Positions 46,990 through 58,439 of a stretch of DNA of 64,000 bases are shown one piece after another. The notes under the pieces were generated by a model, which searched no databases, had not been told where the DNA came from, and saw only the letters and a program-made list of their open reading frames with translations. The DNA lies in the NCBI RefSeq assembly GCF_036711975.1, contig NW_027248939.1, positions 620,001-684,000 on the forward strand, in the 5' to 3' direction. The DNA comes from Onthophagus taurus (Eukaryota; Arthropoda; Insecta; Coleoptera; Scarabaeidae). The stretch's first letter is position 1. Each line of letters starts with the position of its first letter. The translations under genes were made by a program, and so were the position numbers.

Positions 46990-47400
46990 GCGTGTCATTT
47001 CGCTATCTTGTATCAAAAATAACTATTTTGGTATAACTAAAATTTCATTTACGTTTCGATAAATATTCCGATTAAATTAATTGCGCTTGGTGGTTTTAAT
47101 GATTATATCAGAAACACATTTTGTGTTGATGATGATATTTTGCTTTAATTTATAAGTTTCTGTAAACAAATTATTTGATTAAAATTGTTCGTTATGGTGT
47201 ATTGAAAGAAAAGAAAATAAATAAATCAGCAAGGACTTATATCGACTTTATATTTATTTCTACCCCTCTTTAAATTAGCAAGTCTTTCATTATGAAGGGT
47301 TTAACCACTTGTAATAATTGATTACAAAGAATATCAATAACAGGAAATTAATAATTAATTTTATCAATTATTTGTTGTTATCGAGAAGTTGCCTAAAAGA
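46990..47400 (-). repeat. Dispersed repeat R1, copy c
   Basis: Reverse complement matches about 190-540, including the CAATACACCATAAC and ATTTAATCGGAA landmarks. The outer part is truncated. Confidence 0.7.
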
Positions 47401-47729
47401 AGGTTATCCGACAAGCTTCAAAGAACAAAAAGTAGAAGAGAGACAAATAATCGTCTCTCTTCTTGCTAGTAAAGTAGCATTTATTAACAAGGTCAATATT
47501 CTGACCTAGTGGTGCTCAATATTCTTTATGTAAACCTAATTACATACAAACACAAAGGTAGTAACAGGTATTGCAGTGCCTCGGCCGCAAGCAACCTTGG
47601 TTCTTTTTTCTGCTGATAAACCGAAGTAACACATATTAAATGCCGAGATCTTCAAAGCCGTGACTCTAAATATGAAGCATAAGACAATGGCCAACTGAAT
47701 GGTGCGGGTCACGGTTATACCAATACACT
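47401..47729. other. Unassigned interval, possibly LINE-derived
   Basis: No motif was found before the LINE RT fragment beginning near 47730. Confidence 0.35.
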
Positions 47730-47825
47730 AAAAAGTCTCAACAACAGACCGCAATAATTACAGAACAGTTGGTTTAACACCTTATGCAACCAAGATATTA
47801 TTGCATATAATCAATGAAAGGTGTA
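47730..47825 (+). pseudogene. LINE reverse transcriptase fragment
   Basis: NNYRTVGLTPYATKILLHII is the conserved N-terminal RT block of Jockey/CR1-type LINEs. Only about 32 codons remain before the repeat continues into a hammerhead-containing segment. Confidence 0.65.
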
Positions 47826-47950
47826 AATTAAATAAAACTCGATTTTGCATTTTTTGATGGATTGATTTATTTCTATTTGTTGGCTCTACCGATTTCGATT
47901 TGTTATTAAAATCATCTTCAGGATTCTGAGCCACGTTAAAATGAATTTAA
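47826..47950 (-). repeat. Hammerhead-containing repeat, copy related to 56620-56730
   Basis: Reverse complement matches about 56640-56730, including the AATAGAAATAAAT block and the hammerhead-like core. It is probably the terminal (pLTR-like) part of a Penelope or retrozyme-like element. Confidence 0.65.
47882..47932 (-). ncRNA. Hammerhead-ribozyme-like motif
   Basis: Minus-strand order: GGCTC (stem I), six extra bases, CTGAAGA, GATTT/AAATC hairpin (stem II), GAAAT, CG, GTA, GAGCC pairing with the first stem. One extra T lies between core and stem II, and GAAAC is GAAAT. Confidence 0.45.
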
Positions 47951-48089
47951 AGTTTTGAATCCATAATAAAACATTCCTTTTTTTTAACCTTCCTTTTTAT
48001 ACAATATCCGTTATGTTTTGACAAGATGACGTTTTTAAAAATTATTATTATCGTTTTGTCTTTCCATTCTTATATGTACATAATATATA

Positions 48090-50261
48090 CAGTGCTAGCG
48101 TAAAGTAACCCCCCCCCCTGTTTAACTTCCGAACAAATTGAGATATCAATATGAACAAAAAAACGTCAGTTTCTATATTTTATCAGCACAAATATTTTCT
48201 TATGGAAAATTTTGCCATCACTTTTAGTTTTTCCGGCAAATAGATTAACTTTGTTTTTTTAAATGGAACACCCAGTATATTATGGTATCTTCCGAAAGAT
48301 GAAAACAATACGAATCCAACGGTACCTCACAATCAAATATCGGGTTATTCGTTTTTCGCATAAAAATTAAACAAAATGCGGAATTTTGCCGGAAAAACCA
48401 ACGTATCTTCGTCGACTACCTGTCGAAATGCAATCGGCCAGGTGGACGGTAGGTTAACGGTTGGTATACGCTCGTGCTAAGACGGATTTAAAATTGCAAG
48501 TTCAATTACTTATTTTTTTTAGAAATGAAATTGAAGTTGGGTGGAAGTATATTAAATTTATGAATTAATCATATTTTATCAAAAAATATTTATAAAGAAA
48601 AAAAATCAATATAAGAAATGAAATTTTCTTATTAAAGATTTTGCTAGTATTGGTAACGGTTGAAAAATTTGCTTAGTGTTGTTATTGAATAATAAAAGAA
48701 TTTTTTATTTATTAAGAATCAACTATTAAGTAAATTGTTCGATATGATTACCTTGAACTTCTAGGCAGTGGTACCATCTTTGTAGTGTTTCCTCTCTCAC
48801 ACGGCTTAACATGTGATGATCAATATTTTGGCAGACGTCAATAATTTTTTGTTTTAAATCCTCAATACTACCCAACGGAATTTCATATACCTTGGATTAC
48901 CCCATAAAAAGAAATCTAAAGGTGTCAGATCTGGTGATCTTGCTGTCCATTAAAATTTTTATCAAGATAATTTCGTACCATTGGCGCATAATGTGGAGGT
49001 GCTCCGTCTTGATGAAACACTAGTTCCATTTCAAAATCGTCAGGATTCTGTTGTACAATTTGTAAAAGTCTTGAAAAAAAAACATTTACTTTCTAATGAA
49101 ATTGAGTGATAACTTCACGATATTCATGTGGATTAACATCACGCCGATGCAATTTTCCACCCAAAAAGAAAGTACATTCATCACTGAAACAAATATGTTT
49201 CAAGTATAATCGATTTCGTTCAACCATATTTGTCATTAGCTCACAAAATTCTGTTCTTCTATATCAGGGTCATCTTCTGTTAATTCATGAAGCATTTTTA
49301 TTTAAAATGGATGATATTTATTCTTCTTTAAGTATTTCCACGTCGTCCAACAACGACGCGGAAATATTTAACACATCACACGTTGATGCGATAGCAGCAG
49401 ACGACATCATGGTCGCATTAAATACTTCTGTTAATATCTGACGACCAGTTCTTTTGCGGTCTTCGACGCTTCCAGTTTCCAAAAACTTATTCACAAGTTC
49501 TCTTAAATATTTTCGACTAATTGGATGTTCAGGAAATCGTTCCTTAAATTGTCGCTCTGTTTCATGTAGATTTCTGTCAGTACGAGCGAATACTAAAATT
49601 GCTTCGATATTGTGCTCTAAACTCCTTCTAGCCATTTTGATCTCGCCTTTCTTTGGTTATACTTGGTCGGGTAGAATTCAAAGATAGAAATGAAGGAAAA
49701 TATTTGCATGTTGCCTTAAATACAAAATTTCAAAGTACCTACAAACTTTAAAATTGTTGTTATGACAATTTTTTCTTAGAAGTTTTAAAAAGAACTTTCT
49801 TTTTATCCTTTTCTTGTATTGATTGTTTCATAAAAACATTCTAAAAGAATTGCTGATTTAACCCTGCTTAACCCGAGCGTAGACCGACCTTTAACTGACC
49901 GTCCAACGTTTATCTGGCCCATTGTATCTCGACAGGTAGTCAACGAAGATACGTTGGTTTTTCCGGCGAAATTCCGCATTTTGTTTAATTTTTATGCGAA
50001 AAACTAATAAAGCGATATTTGATTGTGAGGTATCGTTGAATTCGTATTGTTTTATTCTTTCGAAAGATACCATAATATACTGGGTGTTCCATTTAAAAAA
50101 ACAAAGCTGTTCCATTTTCCGGAAAAACTAAAAGTGATACCAAAATTTTCCATAAGAAAATATTTGTGCTGATAAAATATAGAAACTGACGTTTTTTGTT
50201 CATATTGATATCTCAATCTGTTCAGAAGTTAAACAGGGGGGGTTACTTTACGCTAGCACTG
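48090..50261 (-). mobile_element. Mariner-like element with TIRs of nearly 390 bp
   Basis: Starts CAGTGCTAGCGTAAAGTAAC and ends GTTACTTTACGCTAGCACTG, flanked by TA. The arms align for nearly 390 bp with small differences, including a C-run length change near 48115. The transposase remnant is on the minus strand. Confidence 0.92.
48726..49635 (-). pseudogene. Mariner-like transposase with internal deletion
   Basis: The ATG at 49635 opens an HTH domain (RNLHETERQFKERFPEH, VNKFLETGSVEDRKRTGR). After a frame break come SDECTFFLGG near the first catalytic D, NPHEYREV, FHQDGAPPHYAPMV (second D; frame shifted), SPDLTPLDFFLWG (third D) and the C-terminal VQGNHIEQFT. Sequence between NPHEYREV and FHQDG is shortened, which removes part of the catalytic core. 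Related to the element at 36150. Confidence 0.85.
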
Positions 50262-50448
50262 TAGATAGCTCACCTAATACTAAAATTTGGAAACAAAGAT
50301 GGTAATGTGGGTAGCCTAAATCAAGGCGGAACTAATTATTTTTAGTTGCATTTCAGTAGTTAAAAGTGAAACTGATGGTTAGGTATTTGGCGTATAGATG
50401 GAACTTTAACTAGTGACAAGATTAAACGTAATATTATATTTAGTAGGT

Positions 50449-50890
50449 ATAGTAGAAACCACGAGAGCTGGCAGTGACAGATCGCTTAAAAATGGTATGA
50501 ATCAAGATATGGACGTACGACTTAGATTATTTCACCATATACATTTAAATGTAGGTTATGTTAGTAATGGAGGTTATATGTCAAACATTGTCAAAGATAT
50601 TATTTAATGATTTTCCTTTCAAAGAAAACATTTTCGGTTTGTGAAAACACTAACAGATTCATGACAACGCTGACAAGACGTTTCGATTTGAGGTTCTAAT
50701 TATAGAGTTACATCCCTTAGAAGAACAGACGTACTTTTTCGACGTGGCCATTTGAATTGTACAGCAGACATATTAAACTAATGCTATCTCTTTCTAACAC
50801 ACATTACTCTCTAGCGGTTTGTGAACTACGTATGGCATTTGTAAGAGCGGAAAACGATGATTTACTGTCAGCTCTCGTGGCGTCTACTAT
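50449..50890. mobile_element. MITE with TIR TAGTAGAAACCACGAGAGCT
   Basis: CCACGAGAGCTGGCAGT near 50458 pairs with ACTGTCAGCTCTCGTGG near 50866; TA lies on both sides. About 440 bp, no open frame of note. Confidence 0.75.
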
Positions 50891-51139
50891 AATTAAAAAT
50901 TATAAATAATTAAAAATAATTGTAAAACTTTAAATTTTTCAAATCTAATTGCAAGTGTTATGAAATGTAATAGTAAAAATTTTACGTCCGGTCTCAAGAC
51001 GGTGAGAGCCACTGAGTTCAACTAGCCATATCGGTACACTTTTAGACACAGACATAGTGTCTTGCGACAAAAAGGATTGTTTTTGGTTATAAAAAATATT
51101 TTAAATTTAACATCGGTAGTAGATAATTTCAACTTTTTC
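50891..51139. other. Unassigned spacer
   Basis: No motif was recognised between the MITE and the MITE-A copy. Confidence 0.35.
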
Positions 51140-51577
51140 ATTATAAATTCATTCTAACTTTCGATTAACAACCCTACAGCTTAACAGTTAGTGTTTGCTT
51201 AATTTTTTTTCTCAGAAATTATTAAATTTTAGAAGAACATCAGAGAGACAAAAAGGTTTTAGAATAGTATGTATTTATCATATTCATAAAAAAAATCTAG
51301 GAGGTGGGTACGCTTAGTAGTTTAGAAGGGTAGGTTGAAAGTACAAATAGGGTCAAAACGTGCCCTATTATGAGTTAAACATATTCCCCAAATTTCATTT
51401 TCCTATCGTTTATGGTTTTTGAGAAAAAAAAATTAAACCAAAATTTTTCGCCATTTTTGGAAGGGTGTAGCTCCTTAAGGAAGCTGAAGTCACCTATGGT
51501 TCATATATCAAAGTACCCTTAAAATTCACTAAAGAATCAGCCCTTGAAGTTTGTTGTAGTCATTCAGAAACGCCCTG
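51140..51577. mobile_element. Foldback MITE-A, copy 6
   Basis: Arm sequence ends CATTCAGAAACGCCCTG, followed by TATA and at once a new terminus CAGGGTGTATCTGAATGAC (51582-51600). Two MITE-A ends therefore meet head to head; the second copy is only a stub. Confidence 0.8.
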
Positions 51578-51605
51578 TATACAGGGTGTATCTGAATGAC
51601 ATGCC

Positions 51606-51984
51606 CACTACACATTTTCTTTTCTTTATTCTGGGGGGGTAATTACCCCCTTTACCCCCCCCCCCCCCCTTATCTACGCCCTTGGTATAATGCTCTGATG
51701 CGGAAGATACGGGACACGGTGTATATGTTATTAGCTTAGGCATTATTTTATTATTTTCATTTTATTATTAGTCATATTTTTGAATCACCAATGATTACGT
51801 ACCTGTCAATATGTATTGAAATCCTTCATCAACACACAATCATCATGTAACATTAGCATACCGCTAATCGTCTGTTCAAGCCCAACAAGAAACACTTAGA
51901 GCGAGTTAATTTGTTGTTGTATACTTTCCACAAATTTGATATGCAACGTTTTGCATCCAGCAATGTAGACCTTACTAATGGCAC
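51606..51984. other. Spacer with a fragment of the 4343-4763 MITE family
   Basis: A long C run lies at about 51653-51670. GATGCGGAAGATACGGGACA (51699) is one end of the MITE family found at 4343. The remainder up to the P-element remnant is unassigned. Confidence 0.5.
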
Positions 51985-54045
51985 TTCTTACGACAGAGCA
52001 CAGCGATAAGGATTTCTGTCAAACTTTTGTGTCGAACTTAAGCAATCAAAGGTGTTATTAAGGAGTTCAAGGAAATTTGCCGTATTTAAATAAGAGCTGC
52101 TTTTCAGTTGTCCAGTTTTAGGACATGTCCTTATTGCACTTGCGACACTATGACTTAACACTCGAACAGCAAGTTTTACCGATTGTGTTTGAAAAGCGTT
52201 TGGATTTATGTGTATATCAGTGAGTTTTGGTAACGCTTTTGCTGTTTTTGATTTTTTGTGAAGTTCATACACATCACATACGTCTTTAAATGATATAATT
52301 GATTTTTTATTTATTTTATTGTCCACTTTATATGCAAAATCACACTGAATTAAATTGTTCCGAAAATTGTTAAATAAATGTGGTATATACATACAAAATA
52401 TCCTCCTATTTCGATATAAAATATAAGGAGTGTCAGTAGCTACATGCAGCTTCTCTGTTAAAGAAGTATTTCCGGGGCCCTGATCAGCTTTTACAAAAAT
52501 CCACAACATAATCAATTGTTCATAATTAGTTGTGTTAAATTATCGCTTTTTATTCCCGTGTCACTGAAGAAATAAGCAATTGGCACTTTCCATTTCATGA
52601 ACTCTCCACGAATCATGATTACCATCGCTTTCTTTGCGTGTTGTTGCTGTCGTCCTAAAGAACCTAAGTCATCAAATCCCTCAATTAAATAAAGGGCTTT
52701 TGAATATTCGAGGCATTCTTTTATGGACATTTCGTCAAAGCACAAAAAGCAGAATTTTTCTATTTTGCTCATTGTTTGTGTCTTCAGTAATAATAAAATT
52801 GTTTTTTCATGTAGACATTAAAACCTGGCAAAATAGTTTCGTGTCCTATCCATTGCTTTATCGTACTTATGTCACGGAGAATAATATTTTTTTTCTTCAA
52901 ACGTCATTAAATGACAACTTTGTTGTCGTGTTTACTCGCGGTAGAAGTAAGTCATTGTTGCATAACGACGGTTGCTAAGATCAACATAGCAAAAAAGTAC
53001 TTCAGCGTTATGGCGCTAAAGTAAATTTCACTTTAGCGCCATAACGTTGAAGAACATTTCACTTTAGCGCCGTATTATTTGCAACGTTTGAAGAAAAAAT
53101 ACTATGTTTTATTCGGAAGAGAAGCAGATTCGTTTGTGGCTGGTCCGTCATTGCCGGACTCACTTCGTTCGTCCGGCAAACTGTCGGACACGCCACAATT
53201 TTAACGGCTCATCTGTCATTAGCGACTCACTGCGTTCGTCGCTAAGCGACAGACCACGCCATAAAAAGCACTGCTTCTCTTCCATATAAAACAATATACT
53301 ATTTTATGGCACGATAGACACTTGGACTGGAGTAAAACAACGATAACAATGTTATGTAATAATTACATTCGCACTAAGTTTTTAGAGGCCCTACTGTAAT
53401 AATTTAAATTATTTAATATGTTTTCTGTTGTTAGTTTTAATTTTCTATTATTTATTTTAGTTTTAAGTTTCGAAATTGCTGATCGTTTTGTTTTTAGTAA
53501 ATCAGCTTGTTTTTTAACTAATTGTTCCAATTTTCGAATTTTTTTATTTTTGATGCATTCGGTATCTTCAGAAGATTTTTTTTATGGTGTTGGAAACTCA
53601 CAGCATTTTTTTAAACATTTGGAAAATATAGGCGACGTTGTTTGTGAAGTAGATGGTTGCGGATTTGATCATATTGTCGTGAATTCATTTTTGGTATACG
53701 TTTTCGTTGGAGTCAATATTCTAAAATCATCAGTATCCATATCAGCACCAACGCAATTTTCATACTTTTGTGGTACAGCATTTTTCTTTAACGTACTTTT
53801 TGATGTAGGATTTATAAAATAACTGTCTTTAAAATGTAATTCACAAATACATTTATTTTGTAGTTCTTGTTTGGTTAAATGAAGTAAATTTATGTTTCCA
53901 CTGTGACTTAGCTACAGTTCACACACAGCTTCATTTTTAACAGGGAAACCGTATAGTTTTATTCCACTCTACACTCTTGCACTTGAACCGCAATTATAAT
54001 AGTAACACCGTCTTCCACTAGCCTCTGCAGAAATTAAAGTACTAA
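51985..54045 (-). pseudogene. P-element / THAP9-like transposase pseudogene
   Basis: Reading from about 54045: a THAP zinc-finger remnant (first cysteines near 54005, then CELHFKDSYF and the closing NAVP box near 53800), a lysine-rich coiled-coil segment (53560-53400), an interrupting MITE-E, then catalytic sequence from 52772: FDEMSIKECLEYS, EGFDDLG, MIRGEFMKWKVPIAYFFSDTG, a KADQGPGN block and PHLFNNFRNNL, ending near 51985. P-element transposases bind via THAP and use an RNase-H-like fold. Frames are broken in the THAP and coil regions and the extreme C-terminus is missing. The blocks are clearly in P-element order. Confidence 0.88.
52890..53300. mobile_element. MITE-E, copy 2, inside the P-element transposase
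   Basis: Reverse complement of about 45640-45975. It contains a palindrome at 53000-53052 (arms around CTTCAGCGTTATGGCGCTAAA) and separates the coiled-coil and catalytic parts of the transposase. Confidence 0.75.
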
Positions 54046-54096
54046 AAGCACAACTAACAATAGTTATTTATACGTATTACAAGTGGGCTAGATATA

Positions 54097-54776
54097 CAGC
54101 CTAATTCAGAGTAAGCGCCTTATTTTTTTTAGCCACACTATGGGTACTACTTTCAAAATATTTGGCAGTAATATGTTTTAGGACATTCTCTACACGATGG
54201 TGATACCAGATTTTCCATTGGACGAATTATTTCAAAATGGCGACTGTCAACTTTTTTTTTTAAATGGAATGCCAACATTTTTTTTTCATTATTCTTTCCC
54301 CATCAAAAATCAACCTAACATTTTAATCTAGTAGCGCATGAATGTTTTACAATCGATGTTATTTTGTCCAAATAAATAAATAAGTAGATGTTTATTACAA
54401 AATAAAGTTTAATTGTTTCTTTTGTGTCTAGCGCTACTTGATATTTGAACAAAAATAACATCGAGTGTAAAACATTCATGCGCTACTAGATTAAAATGTG
54501 TGCTTTCTGATGGGGAAAGAAATGAATTAAAAAAAAAAAACAAAATACTATCGTATAAAGAATGTTTTTAGGATCTCAAAAATAAAGAAAAAATTTTGGC
54601 ATTCCATTTAAAAAAAAAAGTTGACACTCGCCATTTTGAAATAATTCGTCCAATTGAAAATGTGGTATTACATTCATGTAGAGAATGACCTAAAACATAT
54701 TACTGCCAAATATTTTGAAAGTACTGCCAATAGTGTGGCTAAAAAAAAAATAAGGCGCTTACTCTGAATCAGGCTG
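54097..54776. mobile_element. Hairpin MITE, 680 bp, palindromic over almost its full length
   Basis: Starts CAGCCTAATTCAGAGTAAGC and ends GCTTACTCTGAATCAGGCTG, flanked by TATA. The arms pair from both ends almost to the centre near 54390. It splits the presumed terminal region of the P-like element. Confidence 0.92.
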
Positions 54777-54880
54777 TATAATTACTTTACGAGTGTGAAT
54801 AATTGCACGACGAGGTCGTAGACCGAGTCGTGTAATCACACGAGTATTGTAATTATGCTCTAGCCCACGTGTGATATACA
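54777..54880. repeat. Subterminal inverted repeats, probable end of the P-like element
   Basis: ACGAGTGTGAATAATTGCAC, GACGAGGTCGTAGACCGAGTC and GTGTAATCACACGAGT form nested inverted repeats, followed by CTAGCCCACGTGTG. The segment CAAGTGGGCTAG at 54080 mirrors that last string across the hairpin MITE. Assignment to the P element rests on position only. Confidence 0.55.
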
Positions 54881-55590
54881 GTATTTTATCTACGACTGCT
54901 AAAAATTACTAAAAAATCAATTTCTTTAAAAAAGTCTATTTGACATTTACAAAAACATTTTGAAATGATTGTTGACAATTTTGAATTGTCAGTTTCAACA
55001 ACATGTTTACTTATCTGGAATAAGTGTTTCGAAATGTAAAAACTTAACAATTAATGTTTATAATAAATAGTATTGTTTCTCTGTAAGTAGATAGCACTTT
55101 TTCTTTTGTATTCAATAAGTTCAAGTTCAATAAGTGCAGTTTAATGCAGTGTAACTAAAATGGCGGAATATTTGAAAGCGTGTTTTGTAATAATTAACAT
55201 TAATATTAAATATTAAGAAATAAAACCTTATAATAATTAATATTTGTTGTATTAGAGAACACAGTATATTCAACCCCAGTAGAGGCAATAGAAAAGTACC
55301 TCTACTTTTTTGGAATAATTTAAAAACAACCCTGTCGATTTTGGCTTCATTAAATACACTTATAGTACATTTAAAAATATTAATTATGTGTTTTTTCTCA
55401 TTTAGGGGTGGCTGGGGTTAACTACTCTCACCACCCCAAATTGTTTTTTGTTGCAAGTACTGCTTATCGATTTTGGTGCAATTTAGCATGTGAACAAAAA
55501 CATTTGCGATAATTTCATTTTCCACGAGTATTTCGCTGACAATCTCCTGTTCGCCCATTTCAAATATATACACTTTTTTAATAAAAATCT
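54881..55590. other. Unassigned AT-rich interval
   Basis: No gene was supported. A patch near 55405-55440 (GGGTGGCTGGGGTTAAC) resembles repeat DNA, but no partner copy was found in the window. Confidence 0.4.
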
Positions 55591-55724
55591 GTTCGTTGGG
55601 ACCACGGTTTGTACACTTTTCTGACCTGCACTAAGTTGACATGACATTGCACTTACTTACACTTCATTGCACTATGACGTCATACGAGTGCCATGTCGTG
55701 CAGAGTAGTGCAGTCCCAACGAAC
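55591..55724. mobile_element. Small MITE, 134 bp
   Basis: GTTCGTTGGGAC at the left and GTCCCAACGAAC at the right form TIRs. The target duplication is unclear. It abuts and truncates the MITE at 55725-56350. Confidence 0.75.
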
Positions 55725-56350
55725 AAAGCTATTTTTAAACCAGTTATGACGTCATCGCTATTTTTTTCAAATACTAATTCCCCATTTTTATTACGAAATA
55801 TGAGAGTACTATTTTCTGAATTTGGTACAGCTAATTATCTAATTAAAATTAGTTACATAAGAAAATTTTCGAGAACAATTGGCTTAAAGGTTCATCATTT
55901 TCCATTCATTTGAGATAGAAAAATAGCAGTAGCCATGCGTAACCATGGCAACCAACTGTAACAGATAAAAATTACTCATTGTTTTAATAAAATATCTAAA
56001 ACAACTGTTTCCCATGGATACGTATGGCTATTGCTATTTTTTTACCTCAAATGAATGGAAAATCATGAAACTTTAAGATAGTTTCTCTCAAAAATTTTCT
56101 TATGTTTATATTAATGTTTACTGTACTACATTAAGAAAAGAGTCCTCTTTCATATTCCGTAATAGAAATGGGGCATTGCTATTTGAAAAAATATCGATGA
56201 CGTGTTACTCGTTTAAAAATGACGGACAAAATTTCAAATCTATACCAAACAAATGCAAAAAATTTAAATCTTTAGACCCGCCTCAGCGATTTTTCCATAA
56301 ACTGTTCTTAATTGTTCTAACGAATGTATTCGTTACTTTTGGGAAACCTG
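55725..56350. mobile_element. Non-autonomous relative of the mariner at 36150
   Basis: Two inverted arms (about 55735-55955 and 55990-56350) carry the same sequence as 36160-36490, including AACCATGGCAACCAA. The right end is CCCAAAAGTAAC in reverse, followed by TATA. The left terminus is lost. Confidence 0.8.
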
Positions 56351-56478
56351 TATAACATGACGTAAGTTTTTAACACATTTTAATATGTAGTAAACTAAAT
56401 TAATATGTAATGAGTTTTTAAAAATTTTTATTTTTGTCTAATTAAATTAATGTAGTATCTGTTCATAATGTAATAGGT

Positions 56479-56527
56479 GGCAAGCTCCTGAAGATGATTA
56501 AAAATATTAATCGAAACCGGTAGAGCC
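56479..56527 (+). ncRNA. Hammerhead-ribozyme-like motif
   Basis: Order: GCTC (stem I), CTGAAGA, GATTAA/TTAATC hairpin (stem II), GAAAC, CG, GTA, GAGC closing stem I. One extra T lies between core and stem II. Helix III is two base pairs with a CG loop. Confidence 0.5.
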
Positions 56528-56634
56528 GAAAATAAAAACTATCCATCCCATAAACACAATAAGATAGTTTAATTTTATTTTAAATTTCACTCGAACTAAA
56601 AAAATGTCATTTTGTCAAACTCTCATCTTGCCTC

Positions 56635-56680
56635 ATTGAAGATAATTTTAATAACAAATCGAAACCGGTACATCCGAAAA
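56635..56680 (+). ncRNA. Degenerate hammerhead-like motif, tandem to the previous one
   Basis: TTGAAGA in place of CTGAAGA, a weaker stem II and GAAACCGGTACATCC. It lies about 150 bp downstream, as expected for a tandem arrangement of terminal repeats, and matches the 47882-47932 locus in its flank. Confidence 0.35.
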
Positions 56681-56851
56681 ATAGAAATAAATTGATCCAT
56701 CAAAAAGTGGAACATTGAGTTTTATTTCAGCATAGTAATATTTGTAGTAAGAATTATAGTGTTAAATAAAACCTCTGAGTACTATCAGTGCCTTTTATTA
56801 TATATATATATAACACATTTATTTAATACAACTCATAATAATCTTATAATT

Positions 56852-58133
56852 TTAAGTATTGTTTGCTTGCATTGTAGCATAAGCATAAGCACTCTGCATT
56901 ATCTAAAAAAAACGAAATTAAATTTGAAATATAAATTATTTATATTTACTTTTTTGAATGTGACCATTGATAATTCTCCGAAATTTCCGCATTTCAATCT
57001 GATGGGTTTTTGCGCCCTCAAAATCATCATTAAGATATCCCTCCTTAACTTTGTATCTTTGTACCAATCCAGCTCATAAGCAACGACTGCTATTTCAGTG
57101 CTCTAAAATATTATATAGTATATTTGTTGATTATAATTTCTTTTAAACAAGTGACGCACTAACCGCCTGCATAACCTGTTCACCTAGATAACAAGCAAAA
57201 AACAAAGCTCCAATCCAAGTTATAGTCGGTAAAAAAGATAAAACTGAAATTCCAGTCATCATCCCCATACATCCAACCCCAATAACTATGTTATGGCTGA
57301 CAATGCAAGGGAAGGTAACCCAAGAAAAACACCCATTAATATAATCTGCAAGTCTTCAAAGAATATATAGATTAATTGTAATTTTTATTAACTTACTCAA
57401 TAATTCGTATATGATAGTAAATGCAATGATGTAAACACTTTCTCCTGTCATTAAAATCATTGTAAGTGTTAAACTTACGTAATTGGTCACATAAATCTTC
57501 GCAACGCGATATAATCGCCATATAGAAAGAAAATCCTGATCCAACAAAAACCGTACCTTTAGTAGTAAGTAAAATCGTGACTAAAAATTGAAATACCCAA
57601 TGAAAATAATACAAAAATCCACAGCAAATATCGTAAGGATATTTAAACCCCACAGTGAATCCACATAAAATCGTCGTGTCATGTTCCAAATTATATTTTT
57701 TACAATTTTTCATATCAAACACTGTAACTGTACATATAAGAAAACCTCCAAATCCACAAAATCCGACCATGAAAACATTAATGTAATCGATTAATTCGTG
57801 TTTACGACTAGCTTTTTCAAGATGGCCAAATTCATTCATTGAATTTATTTTGTCAAAAACGATTTCGACATCGTTTTTGATGTAATAAAGTGATAAGTAA
57901 CCATAATAAAGAGTTACTAAAATAAATAGGACCAAGCTCGTTTCTATCTTTGTTAGTACTTGAATTTTCGACTCCTCAATGGTTTGAATGGTGTATGTTA
58001 TACCACCAAGTAGGAAATAAATTAGCATAACTTGCTGAATTGTTTGACTTAGAAAATAAGTTGTAACAGCACGATTGGGTGGCACAAAACCCATAAATTT
58101 TAAAAGTTTTCTTGTTCGTGGCATGTAATCCAT
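56852..58133 (-). CDS. Odorant receptor (7tm_6 family), four exons
   Basis: An insect odorant receptor, expected to pair with Orco as a ligand-gated cation channel in sensory dendrites. Exons: 58133-57397, 57353-57164, 57102-56950, 56902-56852; introns of 43, 61 and 47 bp have GT-AG ends and keep frame, giving 376 residues, typical for the family. The ATG at 58133 (MDYMPRTRK) is used because the open frame only reaches a GTG upstream. Family signs: the N-terminal FMGFVPPNRAV, several hydrophobic membrane segments, the HIRIIEELADYI stretch at the exon 1-2 junction, YLGEQVMQAS, the RAQKPI region and the C-terminal AYAYATM. No stops or frameshifts. The ligand is unknown. A broken paralogue lies at 4903-5415. 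Confidence 0.93.
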
Positions 58134-58439
58134 TGTATACACGAACTACGATTGCAGATGCAGTTAGAATTGTAGTGGGTGTGCAAATAGTAGCTATAAA
58201 ACTAACGTTATGCGCATTGAGATGTATTATATACCAGTTATAATATTGATTTTTTTGCAAATTACAGGATTAAGGTTGGTTAAATAATAAGGTGGAAATG
58301 AGATATACATAAACACCCGAGTACTCTTTAACCTTTAATAATTTAACTTCGAGAAAGGTCTGCAATTCATCAATTATTATTACTTATAAATATTACTACA
58401 ACACTGTCTACAACATTGTCTATTTTTTTTATTATGCGA

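Noticed and set aside
53418..53822. Plus-strand frame of 134 codons with hydrophobic stretches resembling membrane segments
   Set aside because: Antisense to the THAP and coiled-coil part of the P transposase; the hydrophobicity comes from complementing lysine codons.
56759..57079. Plus-strand frame of 106 codons
   Set aside because: Antisense to exons 3 and 4 of the odorant receptor.
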